Of a stretch of 64,000 bases of DNA, positions 1 to 7,805 are shown piece by piece (the stretch's first letter is position 1; the number at the start of each line of letters is the position of its first letter). The notes beneath the pieces are model-generated. The model was not told the DNA's origin, ran no database searches, and saw only the letters and a list, made by a program, of their open reading frames with translations. Both the position numbers and the translations under genes were made by a program. Source of the DNA: Paractinoplanes lichenicola (lineage in GTDB: Bacteria > Actinomycetota > Actinomycetes > Mycobacteriales > Micromonosporaceae); NCBI RefSeq assembly GCF_016785085.1, contig NZ_JAENHO010000001.1:62001-126000 (forward strand), written 5' to 3'.

Positions 1-646
1 GCCGATAGCCCGCGCCGCGCACCGTTTCGATCGCCGTACGTCCGATCTTGTTGCGCAGGTGCCCGATGTAGACCTCGACGATGTTGGGGTCGCCCTCGAA
101 GTCGCCGTCCCACACCCCGTCCAGGATCCGCCGCTTGGAGAGCACGTCCCCCGGATGCCGGGCCAGGAAGAACAGCATCGAGAACTCGCGCGTGGTCAGC
201 TCCACCTCGGCCCCGCCGCGCCACACTCGCCGGGCCGCCGGGTCGAGCCGCAGGTCGCCCACGAGCAGCTCGGTCGGCCGTTCCCGGGCACCACGCCGGC
301 TCACCGCCCGCAGCCGCGCCACCAGCACCGGGAACGAGCACGGCTTGGTCAGGTAGTCGTCGGCTCCGGTGTCGAGGCCCTCCACCTGATCCCATTCGCC
401 GTCCTTGGCCGTGAGCATGAGGATCGGCGTCCAGTCCTCCTCCTGCCGCAGCGTCGCGCAGACCTGATAGCCGTTGAGCCCCGGCAGCATGAGGTCGAGC
501 ACGATCGCGTCGTACTTGTTCTCGCGCGCCAGCCACAGCCCGTCCACCCCGTTGTGGGCCACGTCGACGGCGAACCCCTCGGCCTCGAGCCCGAGCCGCA
601 ACGACCGGGCCAGCCGCTGCTCGTCGTCCACGACCAGAACCCGCAT
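1..646 (-). CDS. OmpR-family response regulator (3' end outside window)
   Basis: DNA-binding response regulator of a two-component system, cut by the window start. The receiver domain (about residues 1-115) shows the acidic pair D7/D8, phospho-acceptor D51 in VLDLMLP and conserved K100 in LTKP. A winged-helix effector domain follows from about residue 125 and includes the typical RGAGYR end, so only a few residues are missing. The ATG at 646 is chosen because GGAGG lies 8 nt upstream. It is divergent from the arginase-like gene; its histidine kinase is probably beyond the window edge. The signal sensed cannot be told from the sequence. Confidence 0.93.
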   Translation of the reverse strand, partial: MRVLVVDDEQRLARSLRLGLEAEGFAVDVAHNGVDGLWLARENKYDAIVLDLMLPGLNGYQVCATLRQEEDWTPILMLTAKDGEWDQVEGLDTGADDYLTKPCSFPVLVARLRAVSRRGARERPTELLVGDLRLDPAARRVWRGGAEVELTTREFSMLFFLARHPGDVLSKRRILDGVWDGDFEGDPNIVEVYIGHLRNKIGRTAIETVRGAGYR

Positions 647-729
647 CAGCCCACCTCCGTAAGACCCCGGTCCGCCATCCTCCCCCGCCCACGCTGAATC
701 CCACCTGAAAACCGCCTACGGTGTGGGGC

Positions 730-1482
730 ATGTCAGTGATCGGCGTTCCCTATCATCTCGACGAACACCTGCCCGACCTGGACTTCGCGCTGCGGCCCGA
801 CAAGACGGTGACCGCGGAGCCGGCCGCCGGTGACCTGTGGGCACGGCTCGCGCCGCTGTATTCGGCGGTCGCCGACGCGGTGGCCGCGGCAGGCGACGGC
901 AACTCCCCGGTGGTGGTCGTGACGGGGGACTGCCTCACCGCGCTGGGCACCGTGGCGGGCCTGCAGCGCGCGGGCGCGGATCCGAGCGTCGTGTGGTTCG
1001 ACGCCCACGGCGACGTGCAGACGCCGGAGACGACCACCTCGGGCTACCTGGCGGGCATGTCGCTGCGCATGCTGACCGGCCACCGCCCGGAGCTGATCGC
1101 CGACCGGCTGGGCCTGCGCCCAATCCCGGAACGACGGATGGTGCTGACCGGCGCGCGCGACCTCGACCCGGCCGAGGCCGACTACTTGAGCGGCGCCCAA
1201 ATCCGCCGGTGCGAGGTCGCCGACCTCACCGCCGCCGGGCTGCCGGACGGGCCGCTCTACGTCCACGTCGACATGGACGTCATCGAGCCGGCCGACGTGC
1301 CGGGCCTGCGCTTCCCGACCCCGGGCGGCCCGTCCGCCCCGGAGGTCGCCGACGCGCTCCGGCTGCTGGTCGGCACGGGACGGGTGGCGTCCGTGGGGAT
1401 TGCCTGCAGCTGGATGCCCGGGCAGGGCGCGGCGGCCGCGATCGGCCCGCAACTGGCGGCCGCACTGGGGGTGGAGCAGTAG
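730..1482 (+). CDS. arginase/ureohydrolase-family protein
   Basis: Ureohydrolase-fold protein of 250 residues. The metal-ligand motifs DAHGD (D91, H93, D95) and DMD (D181, D183) are visible, but the first family motif GGDHS is TGDC here, so the usual histidine ligand is C68. The active site is therefore atypical and the substrate is unknown; hydrolysis of a guanidino or formimidoyl compound is only inferred from the family. The ATG at 730 is 7 nt after a TACGGT -10 box (717-722), which suggests a leaderless transcript. The last 23 codons are duplicated about 2.5 kb downstream (3937-4010). Confidence 0.85.
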   Translation: MSVIGVPYHLDEHLPDLDFALRPDKTVTAEPAAGDLWARLAPLYSAVADAVAAAGDGNSPVVVVTGDCLTALGTVAGLQRAGADPSVVWFDAHGDVQTPETTTSGYLAGMSLRMLTGHRPELIADRLGLRPIPERRMVLTGARDLDPAEADYLSGAQIRRCEVADLTAAGLPDGPLYVHVDMDVIEPADVPGLRFPTPGGPSAPEVADALRLLVGTGRVASVGIACSWMPGQGAAAAIGPQLAAALGVEQ

Positions 1483-1515
1483 CCCACTGCCAGGTGAGTA
1501 TTCAATGTCGGCGAT

Positions 1516-2223
1516 CTACGGGTGTGAGTCGGGCGCCGTCGTTTCAGCGTTCGCAGTTTCCCGAAAGAGGCTGCGAACGAGGGCCTGGCCGACCTCGAGG
1601 TCTTGGAGGACGTTCTCGCGGATGTCGTGCGTTGTCCGGATGCCGTCGCCCAACCTCAGGAGCCCGCTCAAATGAAGCCGCCAGAGGCTGATCAGTGCCC
1701 CGGCGAGGATGTGGACCTGGGGCGCGTCGACGGGTAGGCGAGCCTGGTGCGCGACCGCCCTCATCGCTGAGTTCGTGAGGAATTCCTGGCGCTCGGCAGT
1801 AGCGGCACGGAGGCCGGGGTTCGCACCTACGAGCAGCGCGAACGCGCGGACCGACCCGATGACCTCGCTGTCGCGGCCGGCTGCGACCGGTTCCTCGTCA
1901 AGCAATGCGAGCTCACTCTTGATGCACGACACGACGACGTCGAGGACGTGCATTCCTCCCGTCGGCTCCGGCGGGCCATCCGCTGCCCTGGCAAGGTCGG
2001 TGGCAAGCCGCTCGCCCCTGTCGAGGATGAGCGATTCCTTCGTCGGGAAGTGGTTCCAGACGGTCTTGGTCGACACTCCGCATGCTTCGGCGATGTCCGA
2101 CACTCGAACCGCATCGAACCCGTCGGCCAGGAACATCGCCGTAGCCGTATCGGAAAGCCTGCGTCGTAGCGCCTGGCGCTTGCGCTCGCGAACCCCGGCA
2201 GGGCGTTGCTCGTCACCGGTCAT
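1516..2223 (-). CDS. TetR-family transcriptional repressor
   Basis: A 235-residue TetR regulator. The N-terminal helix-turn-helix (about residues 25-70) includes the family pattern VSTKTVWNHFPTKESL; the C-terminal ligand domain is variable. It is transcribed away from an MFS exporter at 2350, and two near-identical 15-bp palindromes lie between them, so it very likely represses both genes until the exported compound binds. Base composition of this gene and the exporter looks less GC-rich than the neighbours, and the pair sits between two copies of the arginase 3' end, which suggests that it was acquired as a unit. Confidence 0.9.
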   Translation of the reverse strand: MTGDEQRPAGVRERKRQALRRRLSDTATAMFLADGFDAVRVSDIAEACGVSTKTVWNHFPTKESLILDRGERLATDLARAADGPPEPTGGMHVLDVVVSCIKSELALLDEEPVAAGRDSEVIGSVRAFALLVGANPGLRAATAERQEFLTNSAMRAVAHQARLPVDAPQVHILAGALISLWRLHLSGLLRLGDGIRTTHDIRENVLQDLEVGQALVRSLFRETANAETTAPDSHP

Positions 2224-2272
2224 TGTTCAGTCGTCACCCTCGTCGATCGCTTTCTGTGATGCATGCGTCATC

Positions 2273-2310
2273 TTACATTCAGTGTAGGAAAATTCTTACA
2301 CTGAGTGTAA
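2273..2310. promoter_or_regulatory. paired TetR operators in the TetR/MFS divergent promoter
   Basis: Two 15-bp dyads lie at 2273-2287 (TTACATTCAGTGTAG) and 2296-2310 (TTACACTGAGTGTAA). The second is a perfect palindrome apart from its centre base; the first differs from it at a few positions. Their centres are 23 bp apart, which fits binding of two TetR dimers. Location between the divergent starts at 2223 and 2350 supports control of both genes. Confidence 0.8.
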
Positions 2311-2349
2311 TGATTCGGAGGACAGCAATCCGAGCCCGGAGTGTGTGAG

Positions 2350-3858
2350 ATGAGTGGCGAAGCCGCGACCGACCCCGACCTGAGCCCACCAGGCAGCCGT
2401 ACGGCAGATAAGAACCGCTGGGTGGCTCTGCTGGTGCTGAGTCTCGTTCAGCTGATGGACGTTCTCGACGGGACGATCATCAACATCGCGCTTCCGAGCG
2501 CCCAGAACGACCTGGGGTTCAACCTGGACAACCGCGAGTGGCTCGTCACCGGGTATGCCCTCACCTACGGCAGCCTCCTGCTGTTCGGCGGCCGCTTGGC
2601 CGATCGCTTCGGCCGGCTGCGACTTCTTTACATCGGCCTGGTCGGCTTCGCCGTGTCCTCTGCCATCGGTGGCGCGGCCGGCAGCTTCGAGGTGCTTCTA
2701 GCTGCTCGAATCAGTCAGGGCCTGTTCGCAGCCGCGTTGGCACCCGCGGCGTTGTCCTTGGTCTCGGTGACGTTCGCCGGCAACCCGTCGGAGCGTGGCA
2801 AGGCGTTCGCGGTCTTCGGCGCCGTCTCCGGGATGGGCGGAGCGATCGGGCTGACCGCGGGCGGCGTGCTCACCGACCATCTTTCCTGGCGTTGGTGCCT
2901 GTACATCAACGTCGCCATCGCGGCCGTGGCCATCCTGGGCACGCTCGTGTTCGTCCGGGATCGCGAGGGAGTGTCGAGAGACGCATCGTCCAGGTCGATC
3001 GACCTCCCCGGCGCCGCGCTCATCGCCGGAGGACTCGGGGGCATCGTCTTCGGCCTGAGCAACTCCGCCAAGGACGGATGGGGGGCACCGGTGACCTGGC
3101 TGCCGGTACTCGGAGGAGTCCTGCTCATCGTGGCGTTCTTGGCACGGGAGATGCGTACCGAGCACCCCCTCATGCCGCTTGCGGTGATCCTGGATCGCAA
3201 CCGCGGCGCGGCCTACTTGAGCATCGCCATCTCGGGTGTCGGCTCGTTCGCGATCTTCCTCTACTTGTCGTACTTCCTTCAGCAAGCCCTTGGCTTCTCG
3301 GCCACAGCTGCCGGCTTCGCTTTCCTGCCCTTCGCCGGAGCGTTGATCATCGGGGCCGGAGTCTCCGGATCAGCGCTGCTGCCCCGCTTCGGCCCGCGCC
3401 CGATCATCCCCGCGGGCTGCCTGTCCAGTGCTGCGGCCTTGCTGTTGCTCACCCGCATCGACCTCGACACCGGGTACGTGACCGGAGTGCTTCCCGCCGT
3501 CCTCCTCGCCGGGTTCGGCACGGGACTCATCTTCGGATCTGCTCAGAACGTCGCTACGGCGGGCGTCGCCCGCTCCAACTCAGGTGTCGCATCCGCCTTG
3601 GTCAACACGATGCAGCAGGTGGGAGGCGCGATCGGCCTGGCGCTGTTCACCTACGTCAGCGCAACGGCGACCGACCGATACCTCTCCGACCGCGGCGACC
3701 AGCCCGGCCAAAAGGCGCAGGCGCTCGCTGCACTCTCGAGTTACCACACTGTGTTCTGGGTTGCCATCGGCGTCTTCGTCGTCGGAGCAGTCGTCACCGC
3801 CGCCACCTTCCGATCCGGCACCATCGAACTGAACGAGAACGCCGCGCCGGCGCATTGA
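2350..3858 (+). CDS. MFS multidrug exporter, DHA2 (14-helix) type
   Basis: A 502-residue drug:proton antiporter of the EmrB/QacA group in the cytoplasmic membrane. Length and hydrophobic pattern fit 14 helices. Visible motifs are LMDVLDGTIINIALP in helix 1 and the loop 2-3 motif GRLADRFGRLR; a motif-C-like glycine-rich stretch follows near residue 160. ATG 2350 is preferred to GTG 2341 because CCGGAG (2336-2341) is 8 nt upstream of it and overlaps the GTG. Regulated by the divergent TetR. The substrate is unknown. Together with tetR it appears to be an inserted cassette. Confidence 0.9.
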   Translation: MSGEAATDPDLSPPGSRTADKNRWVALLVLSLVQLMDVLDGTIINIALPSAQNDLGFNLDNREWLVTGYALTYGSLLLFGGRLADRFGRLRLLYIGLVGFAVSSAIGGAAGSFEVLLAARISQGLFAAALAPAALSLVSVTFAGNPSERGKAFAVFGAVSGMGGAIGLTAGGVLTDHLSWRWCLYINVAIAAVAILGTLVFVRDREGVSRDASSRSIDLPGAALIAGGLGGIVFGLSNSAKDGWGAPVTWLPVLGGVLLIVAFLAREMRTEHPLMPLAVILDRNRGAAYLSIAISGVGSFAIFLYLSYFLQQALGFSATAAGFAFLPFAGALIIGAGVSGSALLPRFGPRPIIPAGCLSSAAALLLLTRIDLDTGYVTGVLPAVLLAGFGTGLIFGSAQNVATAGVARSNSGVASALVNTMQQVGGAIGLALFTYVSATATDRYLSDRGDQPGQKAQALAALSSYHTVFWVAIGVFVVGAVVTAATFRSGTIELNENAAPAH

Positions 3859-3936
3859 CACGGCCGAGGGGCGACGCGAGGACGGCCCGCGTGTAAAGAT
3901 CACCGACCGGCTCGGCCTGGGCGCGATCCGGCCTAG

Positions 3937-4010
3937 CCCGCAGCTGGTTCCCCGGACAAGGCGCGGCGGCAGCGATCGGGCCGCGACTGGCAGCCGCGCT
4001 GGGGGTCTAG
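3937..4010 (+). pseudogene. remnant of a second arginase 3' end
   Basis: Bases 3937-4006 match 1403-1472, the 3' end of the arginase-like gene, at 60 of 70 positions without gaps. The reading frame and a TAG stop at 4008-4010 are kept, encoding CSWFPGQGAAAAIGPRL and the AAALGV end. No upstream arginase sequence precedes it, so it is not a functional gene. The copy begins after the end of the MFS gene and its stop overlaps the end of the convergent ankyrin-like gene. It marks the distal border of the TetR/MFS block. Confidence 0.8.
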
Positions 4011-4843
4011 AGAGGCCAGAGCTCGATGTCGGCGATCCGCACCATCGCGTCGGGCGGGCCGGTGAAAGCGCGCGCGTCCGACGGTTCCACCCCGGCCGCG
4101 TCGCAGCAGTAGGCGAGCGCCTGATGGGCGTACAGGTAGATCCGCAGCACCTCGTCCGCCGGGTCGTCGGGTGCGGCCTGGCCGCCGCCCGGGTGCAGGT
4201 CTGAGCCCAGCATGACGCCGTCGCGGAAGCTGTCGCCCTGGTTGCCGCTCTTCGGGTTGGCATACATGCCGTAGCCCCTGGTGCCCGCGGTGAGCAGCGC
4301 CAGCACCCCGGGCGCGGCGGCGGTGTAGCCGGCCCGCTGCGCGACCACGCAGCCCCCGGCCACGTCGGTGACGCCGACGGTGCGGTCGAAGTCGTCGTCC
4401 TCGAAGGGCCGGCCGCCCAGCCGCCGGATCGCCTCCGCGGCGTCGATCTCCGCGACGCACGCGATACTCATGCCGTCGAACTCGAGGTCGGCCAGGGTTC
4501 CGATCAGGCGCCCGCTGCGCCGCACGGCTTCCCGTTCCTGCTCGGTCAGCCCGACGCCCGCCGGCACGGGGCCGAACAGGCCGGGTTCCGGACCGGCCAG
4601 GTTGAGCCGCCCGGGCGACCAGCCGTTCATCTGCGGCCGCCACGGGTCGGCACCGGCGGCGACCAGCCTCAGCGCGGCCGGATGGTCACGGGTCATCACC
4701 GCTTCGAACAACGCCGTACGCCCCCACCACAGCGCGTCGATGTCGGCGGCGGCTCGGATCAGGTTGTCGAACGCGTCCAGTGGCAGCCCGAAACTCACCG
4801 CCTGGTGCAGCTCCGGGGGCTCGGGCACCTGTGCTTCGTCCAC
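4007..4843 (-). CDS. ankyrin-repeat-like protein of unknown function
   Basis: A 278-residue protein. Residues about 40-85 contain one recognisable ankyrin-type unit (GRTALFEAVMTRDHPAALRL followed by VAAGADPW); the remainder shows no domain that I recognise. No signal peptide or membrane segment is visible, so it is probably cytoplasmic and may mediate protein binding. GTG 4843 is used; there is only 1 nt between it and the stop of the upstream GNAT gene, so it is probably the last gene of a three-gene operon (6133 to 4007). Its stop overlaps the arginase remnant on the other strand. Confidence 0.65.
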   Translation of the reverse strand: MDEAQVPEPPELHQAVSFGLPLDAFDNLIRAAADIDALWWGRTALFEAVMTRDHPAALRLVAAGADPWRPQMNGWSPGRLNLAGPEPGLFGPVPAGVGLTEQEREAVRRSGRLIGTLADLEFDGMSIACVAEIDAAEAIRRLGGRPFEDDDFDRTVGVTDVAGGCVVAQRAGYTAAAPGVLALLTAGTRGYGMYANPKSGNQGDSFRDGVMLGSDLHPGGGQAAPDDPADEVLRIYLYAHQALAYCCDAAGVEPSDARAFTGPPDAMVRIADIELWPL

Positions 4844-4844
4844 G

Positions 4845-5681
4845 TCAGGAGTCTGGCAGAGGCTTGACCAGGATGGCCCGGGCGTAGAGCAGGTCGAAGC
4901 CGTTTCGTTGGGCGTTCTGGTGGGACTTCGAGCCGGGTTGGGTCGTGACTACGGCGATGTCGCAGCCCTCGGCGGCCGCGGCCGTCAGGCGGGTGGCGAG
5001 CAGCGCCGACTGGACGCCGTGGCGACGGTGGGCGGGGACGGTGGCCGCGCCGGTCAGCTGGGCCACGCCGTCGACCACGTGCATGCTGGCGCCACCGGCC
5101 GGGACGCCGTTGCGCAGGGCGAGGTAGTGGCGCAGGCCGGCCGCGGCCATGTCGCGCATGGCGTTGACCACTGCTTCGCGGGGGAACTCCTCGTGCGAGG
5201 CCACGCCCTGGGTGTCGGCCACGGCGAACGCGTCGACGACGAGGTCGAACCACATGCCCAGTTCGTCCGCGGTGACGGGCCGGACCTCGACGTCGGACGC
5301 CGCCGGGGGCACCGGAGCCGGCCGGCAGCCGAGCACGTTCTCGAACGACACGAGCCGATAGCCGCGCCCGGTCAGCAGGTCGCCGATGGCCGGGTCGGCG
5401 AGGGTGGCGACCTCCGCCTGGACCGGGCTGCCGCAGGCCGCGAAGGCGCCCTCGATCGCGTCGAGCTCGGCGGCGGCCGGAACGCCGGCGAAGCCGAGAC
5501 CGGCCACTTTGTTCAGGGGCGAGTCCACGTCGGCGAAGCCGGCCACCCCGCCGGCCAGGGGCCGGGTGAACCCGTGCGGGCCGGCGCCGCGGCGGCGGGC
5601 GGCCTCGCCGGCCCGGGCGATGAGGCCGGCCTCGAGGCGTTCGAGGCGGGCAGCCAGCTCGACGTCGCAGAACACGCTCAT
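4845..5681 (-). CDS. GNAT N-acetyltransferase
   Basis: A 278-residue protein with a GNAT acetyl-CoA-binding domain in the C-terminal half: the strand-loop pattern LTGAATVPAHRRHGVQSALL matches motif A (VxPxxRxxGxGxxL). The N-terminal half is a second, degenerate GNAT-like or accessory domain. The acceptor substrate is unknown. Its ATG overlaps the TGA of the upstream GNAT gene (ATGA at 5678-5681), so the two are translationally coupled. Confidence 0.85.
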   Translation of the reverse strand: MSVFCDVELAARLERLEAGLIARAGEAARRRGAGPHGFTRPLAGGVAGFADVDSPLNKVAGLGFAGVPAAAELDAIEGAFAACGSPVQAEVATLADPAIGDLLTGRGYRLVSFENVLGCRPAPVPPAASDVEVRPVTADELGMWFDLVVDAFAVADTQGVASHEEFPREAVVNAMRDMAAAGLRHYLALRNGVPAGGASMHVVDGVAQLTGAATVPAHRRHGVQSALLATRLTAAAAEGCDIAVVTTQPGSKSHQNAQRNGFDLLYARAILVKPLPDS

Positions 5682-6133
5682 GAGGTGTAGGAGAACACGA
5701 TCATGTCGAGCATGGGGATGCCGTTCTCGGTCAGCGGCGGGTCGATGTAGTCGAAGTAGTCACGCTTCACCGAGTGCATCCGGAAGCCGCAGCGCTGGTA
5801 GAAGGCGATGTTGTCGAGGGCGCAGTTGGCCGTGCCGACCAGCATCGTGGTGCCGTGCCGGGGCAGTTCCGCCTGCAGCGCGGCCACGATCCGGCGGCCG
5901 TGGCCCTGGCGGCGGGCGGTCGCGGCGACGGCGAGATAGAGCAGCTCGGGCGGGTCCGTCCAGCGCATCACGGCCGCGCCGACCGGTTCGTCGCCCTCCC
6001 GCGCGAGGTAGCCCTGGCAGGCGGGGTCCCGCAGCGCGGCCCGGATCCGCTCGTCGTCCTCCTCGGCATCGTGCAGCAGCGCGACGAGAGAGTCGTCCGC
6101 CGCGACCGGGAGGCATTGCCAGTCGGTGTCCAC
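5678..6133 (-). CDS. GNAT N-acetyltransferase (small)
   Basis: A 151-residue acetyltransferase of the GNAT fold. Motif A is clear at about residues 70-85 (LAVAATARRQGHGRRIVAAL) and the later NIAFYQRCGFRMH is the typical family helix and strand. The GTG at 6133 is chosen because upstream residues in the same frame lack family resemblance; no strong ribosome binding site is seen. It is the first gene of a minus-strand operon with the larger GNAT and the ankyrin-like gene and is divergent from the gene at 6200. Substrate unknown. Confidence 0.85.
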   Translation of the reverse strand: MDTDWQCLPVAADDSLVALLHDAEEDDERIRAALRDPACQGYLAREGDEPVGAAVMRWTDPPELLYLAVAATARRQGHGRRIVAALQAELPRHGTTMLVGTANCALDNIAFYQRCGFRMHSVKRDYFDYIDPPLTENGIPMLDMIVFSYTS

Positions 6134-6199
6134 ACCAAGAGTCTCGCAGCGGGCACAAGTGTTCAGTCGGTGTTCAGTGGCGTCCGGCAGCCTCGGGGC

Positions 6200-7726
6200 A
6201 TGAGTCAGGAGGCGGGGCCGGGGCTGGGCGACGAGCAGTTCGGGCGGCTGGCCGCGTACGGGGAGAGCGAGCACGTCGAAGCCGGCCGGCACCTTTACGA
6301 GGCCGGCGACAACGCGTACGACTTCTTCCTGCTCGGCACGGCCGCGGTCGACATCGTGCGGGACGCCACCGTGGCCGAGCCCGAGCGGCTGGTCTATCGG
6401 GCCGGGCCGGGCGATTTCCTGGGCGAGCTCAGCCTGCTCACCGGCCAGCACGTCTACCTGACGGCCCGCGTGATCAAAAGTGGCACGATCGTCCGGATCG
6501 GAGCCGCGGCGCTGCGCCGGGTCATCGCCGAGCACGCCGACCTCGGCGATGTGCTGATCGAGGCGTTCCGCGTGCGGCGCGACTTCATCCGTACGGTGGC
6601 GGGCGGCGCCCTGGAGCTGGCCGGCCGCCCGGACGCCGTGGAGTCGCTGACCCTCCGCACGTACGTCAACCAGCTGCTGCTGCCGCACACCTGGCGCGAC
6701 GCGACCGGCGACGACCTGCCCGTGGCGATCGTCAACGGCCGGACGATCCGCCGCGCCACGCCGGGCAGCGTGGCCGAGGCGCTGGGCCTGACCTATCGCC
6801 CCGGCGGCGACCCGCCCGACCTGGTCGTGGTGGGTGCGGGCCCGGCCGGGCTGGCCGCCGCCGTCTACGCCGCGTCCGAGGGCCTGTCGACCGTGCTGCT
6901 CGACCGTAGCGGGCTGGGCGGGCAGGCCGCGAAGAGCGCGCGGATCGAGAACTACCTGGGCTTCCCGCAGGGGATCAGCGGCGAGCACCTGACCCGGCTG
7001 GCCATGGCCCAGGCGCTCAAGTTCGGCGTCCGCATCCACGCGCCATGCCCGGTCGAGGGCCTACATAAAAGAGCCGTGCTGCTGGCGGACGGCACGAGGA
7101 TCGAGGCACGGGCCGTCCTCGCGGCCACCGGCGCGCACTACCGGCGGCTCGACCTCGCGCGCTGGGCCGAGTTCGAGCGGTCCGGCGGCATCCGGTACGC
7201 GGCGACCGAGCTCGACGTGCGGGCCTGCGCGGCCCAGCCGGTGGCCGTGGTCGGCGGGGCGAACTCGGCCGGACAGGCCGCGCTGTCGCTGGCCGGGCAC
7301 GACGCCACCGTGGATCTGATCATCCGGGGCCCCCGGCTCGAGGCCGGGATGTCGTCCTATCTGACCGAGCGGATCCACCACCACCCGCGGATCCGGCTGC
7401 ACACCGAGACCACGGTTCGCGAGCTGGGCGGGGAGCATGCGCTGGACAGCATCGTGGTCGAGCGGGCCGCGTACGGGAAACAGCGGCTCGACTGCCGGGC
7501 ACTGTTCTGCTTCATCGGCGCCGACCCCGCCTCGGGCTGGCTGACCGGTGTCGACAAGGACGCGGCCGGGTTCGTCCGCACCGACGGCGCCCTGCCCTAT
7601 CTGACCAGCGTGCCGGGGGTGTTCGCGGTCGGCGACCTGCGCTCGGGCTCGACGAAGCGCGTCGCCACCGCGGTGGGCGAGGGTGCCGCAGCCGTATCGT
7701 CCATCCACAGCGTGCTGAACCGTTAA
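6200..7726 (+). CDS. cyclic-nucleotide-binding / thioredoxin-reductase-like flavoprotein
   Basis: A 508-residue fusion. Residues about 20-150 form a cNMP-binding (CRP-like) domain with GDFLGELSLLTG. From about 205 a class II pyridine nucleotide-disulfide reductase fold follows: FAD site GAGPAGLAAAVYA at about 211, ATGAHYRRL, a second nucleotide site VVGGANSAGQAA at about 350, and the terminal GVFAVGDLRSGSTKRV. The redox-active CxxC of true thioredoxin reductases is absent, as in other members of this fused family, so it is probably an NAD(P)H-dependent flavin enzyme gated by a nucleotide signal. It lies just upstream of the SARP regulator. Confidence 0.88.
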   Translation: MSQEAGPGLGDEQFGRLAAYGESEHVEAGRHLYEAGDNAYDFFLLGTAAVDIVRDATVAEPERLVYRAGPGDFLGELSLLTGQHVYLTARVIKSGTIVRIGAAALRRVIAEHADLGDVLIEAFRVRRDFIRTVAGGALELAGRPDAVESLTLRTYVNQLLLPHTWRDATGDDLPVAIVNGRTIRRATPGSVAEALGLTYRPGGDPPDLVVVGAGPAGLAAAVYAASEGLSTVLLDRSGLGGQAAKSARIENYLGFPQGISGEHLTRLAMAQALKFGVRIHAPCPVEGLHKRAVLLADGTRIEARAVLAATGAHYRRLDLARWAEFERSGGIRYAATELDVRACAAQPVAVVGGANSAGQAALSLAGHDATVDLIIRGPRLEAGMSSYLTERIHHHPRIRLHTETTVRELGGEHALDSIVVERAAYGKQRLDCRALFCFIGADPASGWLTGVDKDAAGFVRTDGALPYLTSVPGVFAVGDLRSGSTKRVATAVGEGAAAVSSIHSVLNR

Positions 7727-7805
7727 AGACAGGGGCGGTGCTGGTGCTCTAATGTCAGCCACGCGGTGCCTGATCGGACGGCACGGGGTGGTTGGGAGCA
7801 GCACG

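Noticed and set aside
5774..6199. Long N-terminal extension of the cNMP/flavoprotein frame
   Set aside because: It lies opposite the GNAT gene and shows no domain; ATG 6200 gives the family-typical length.
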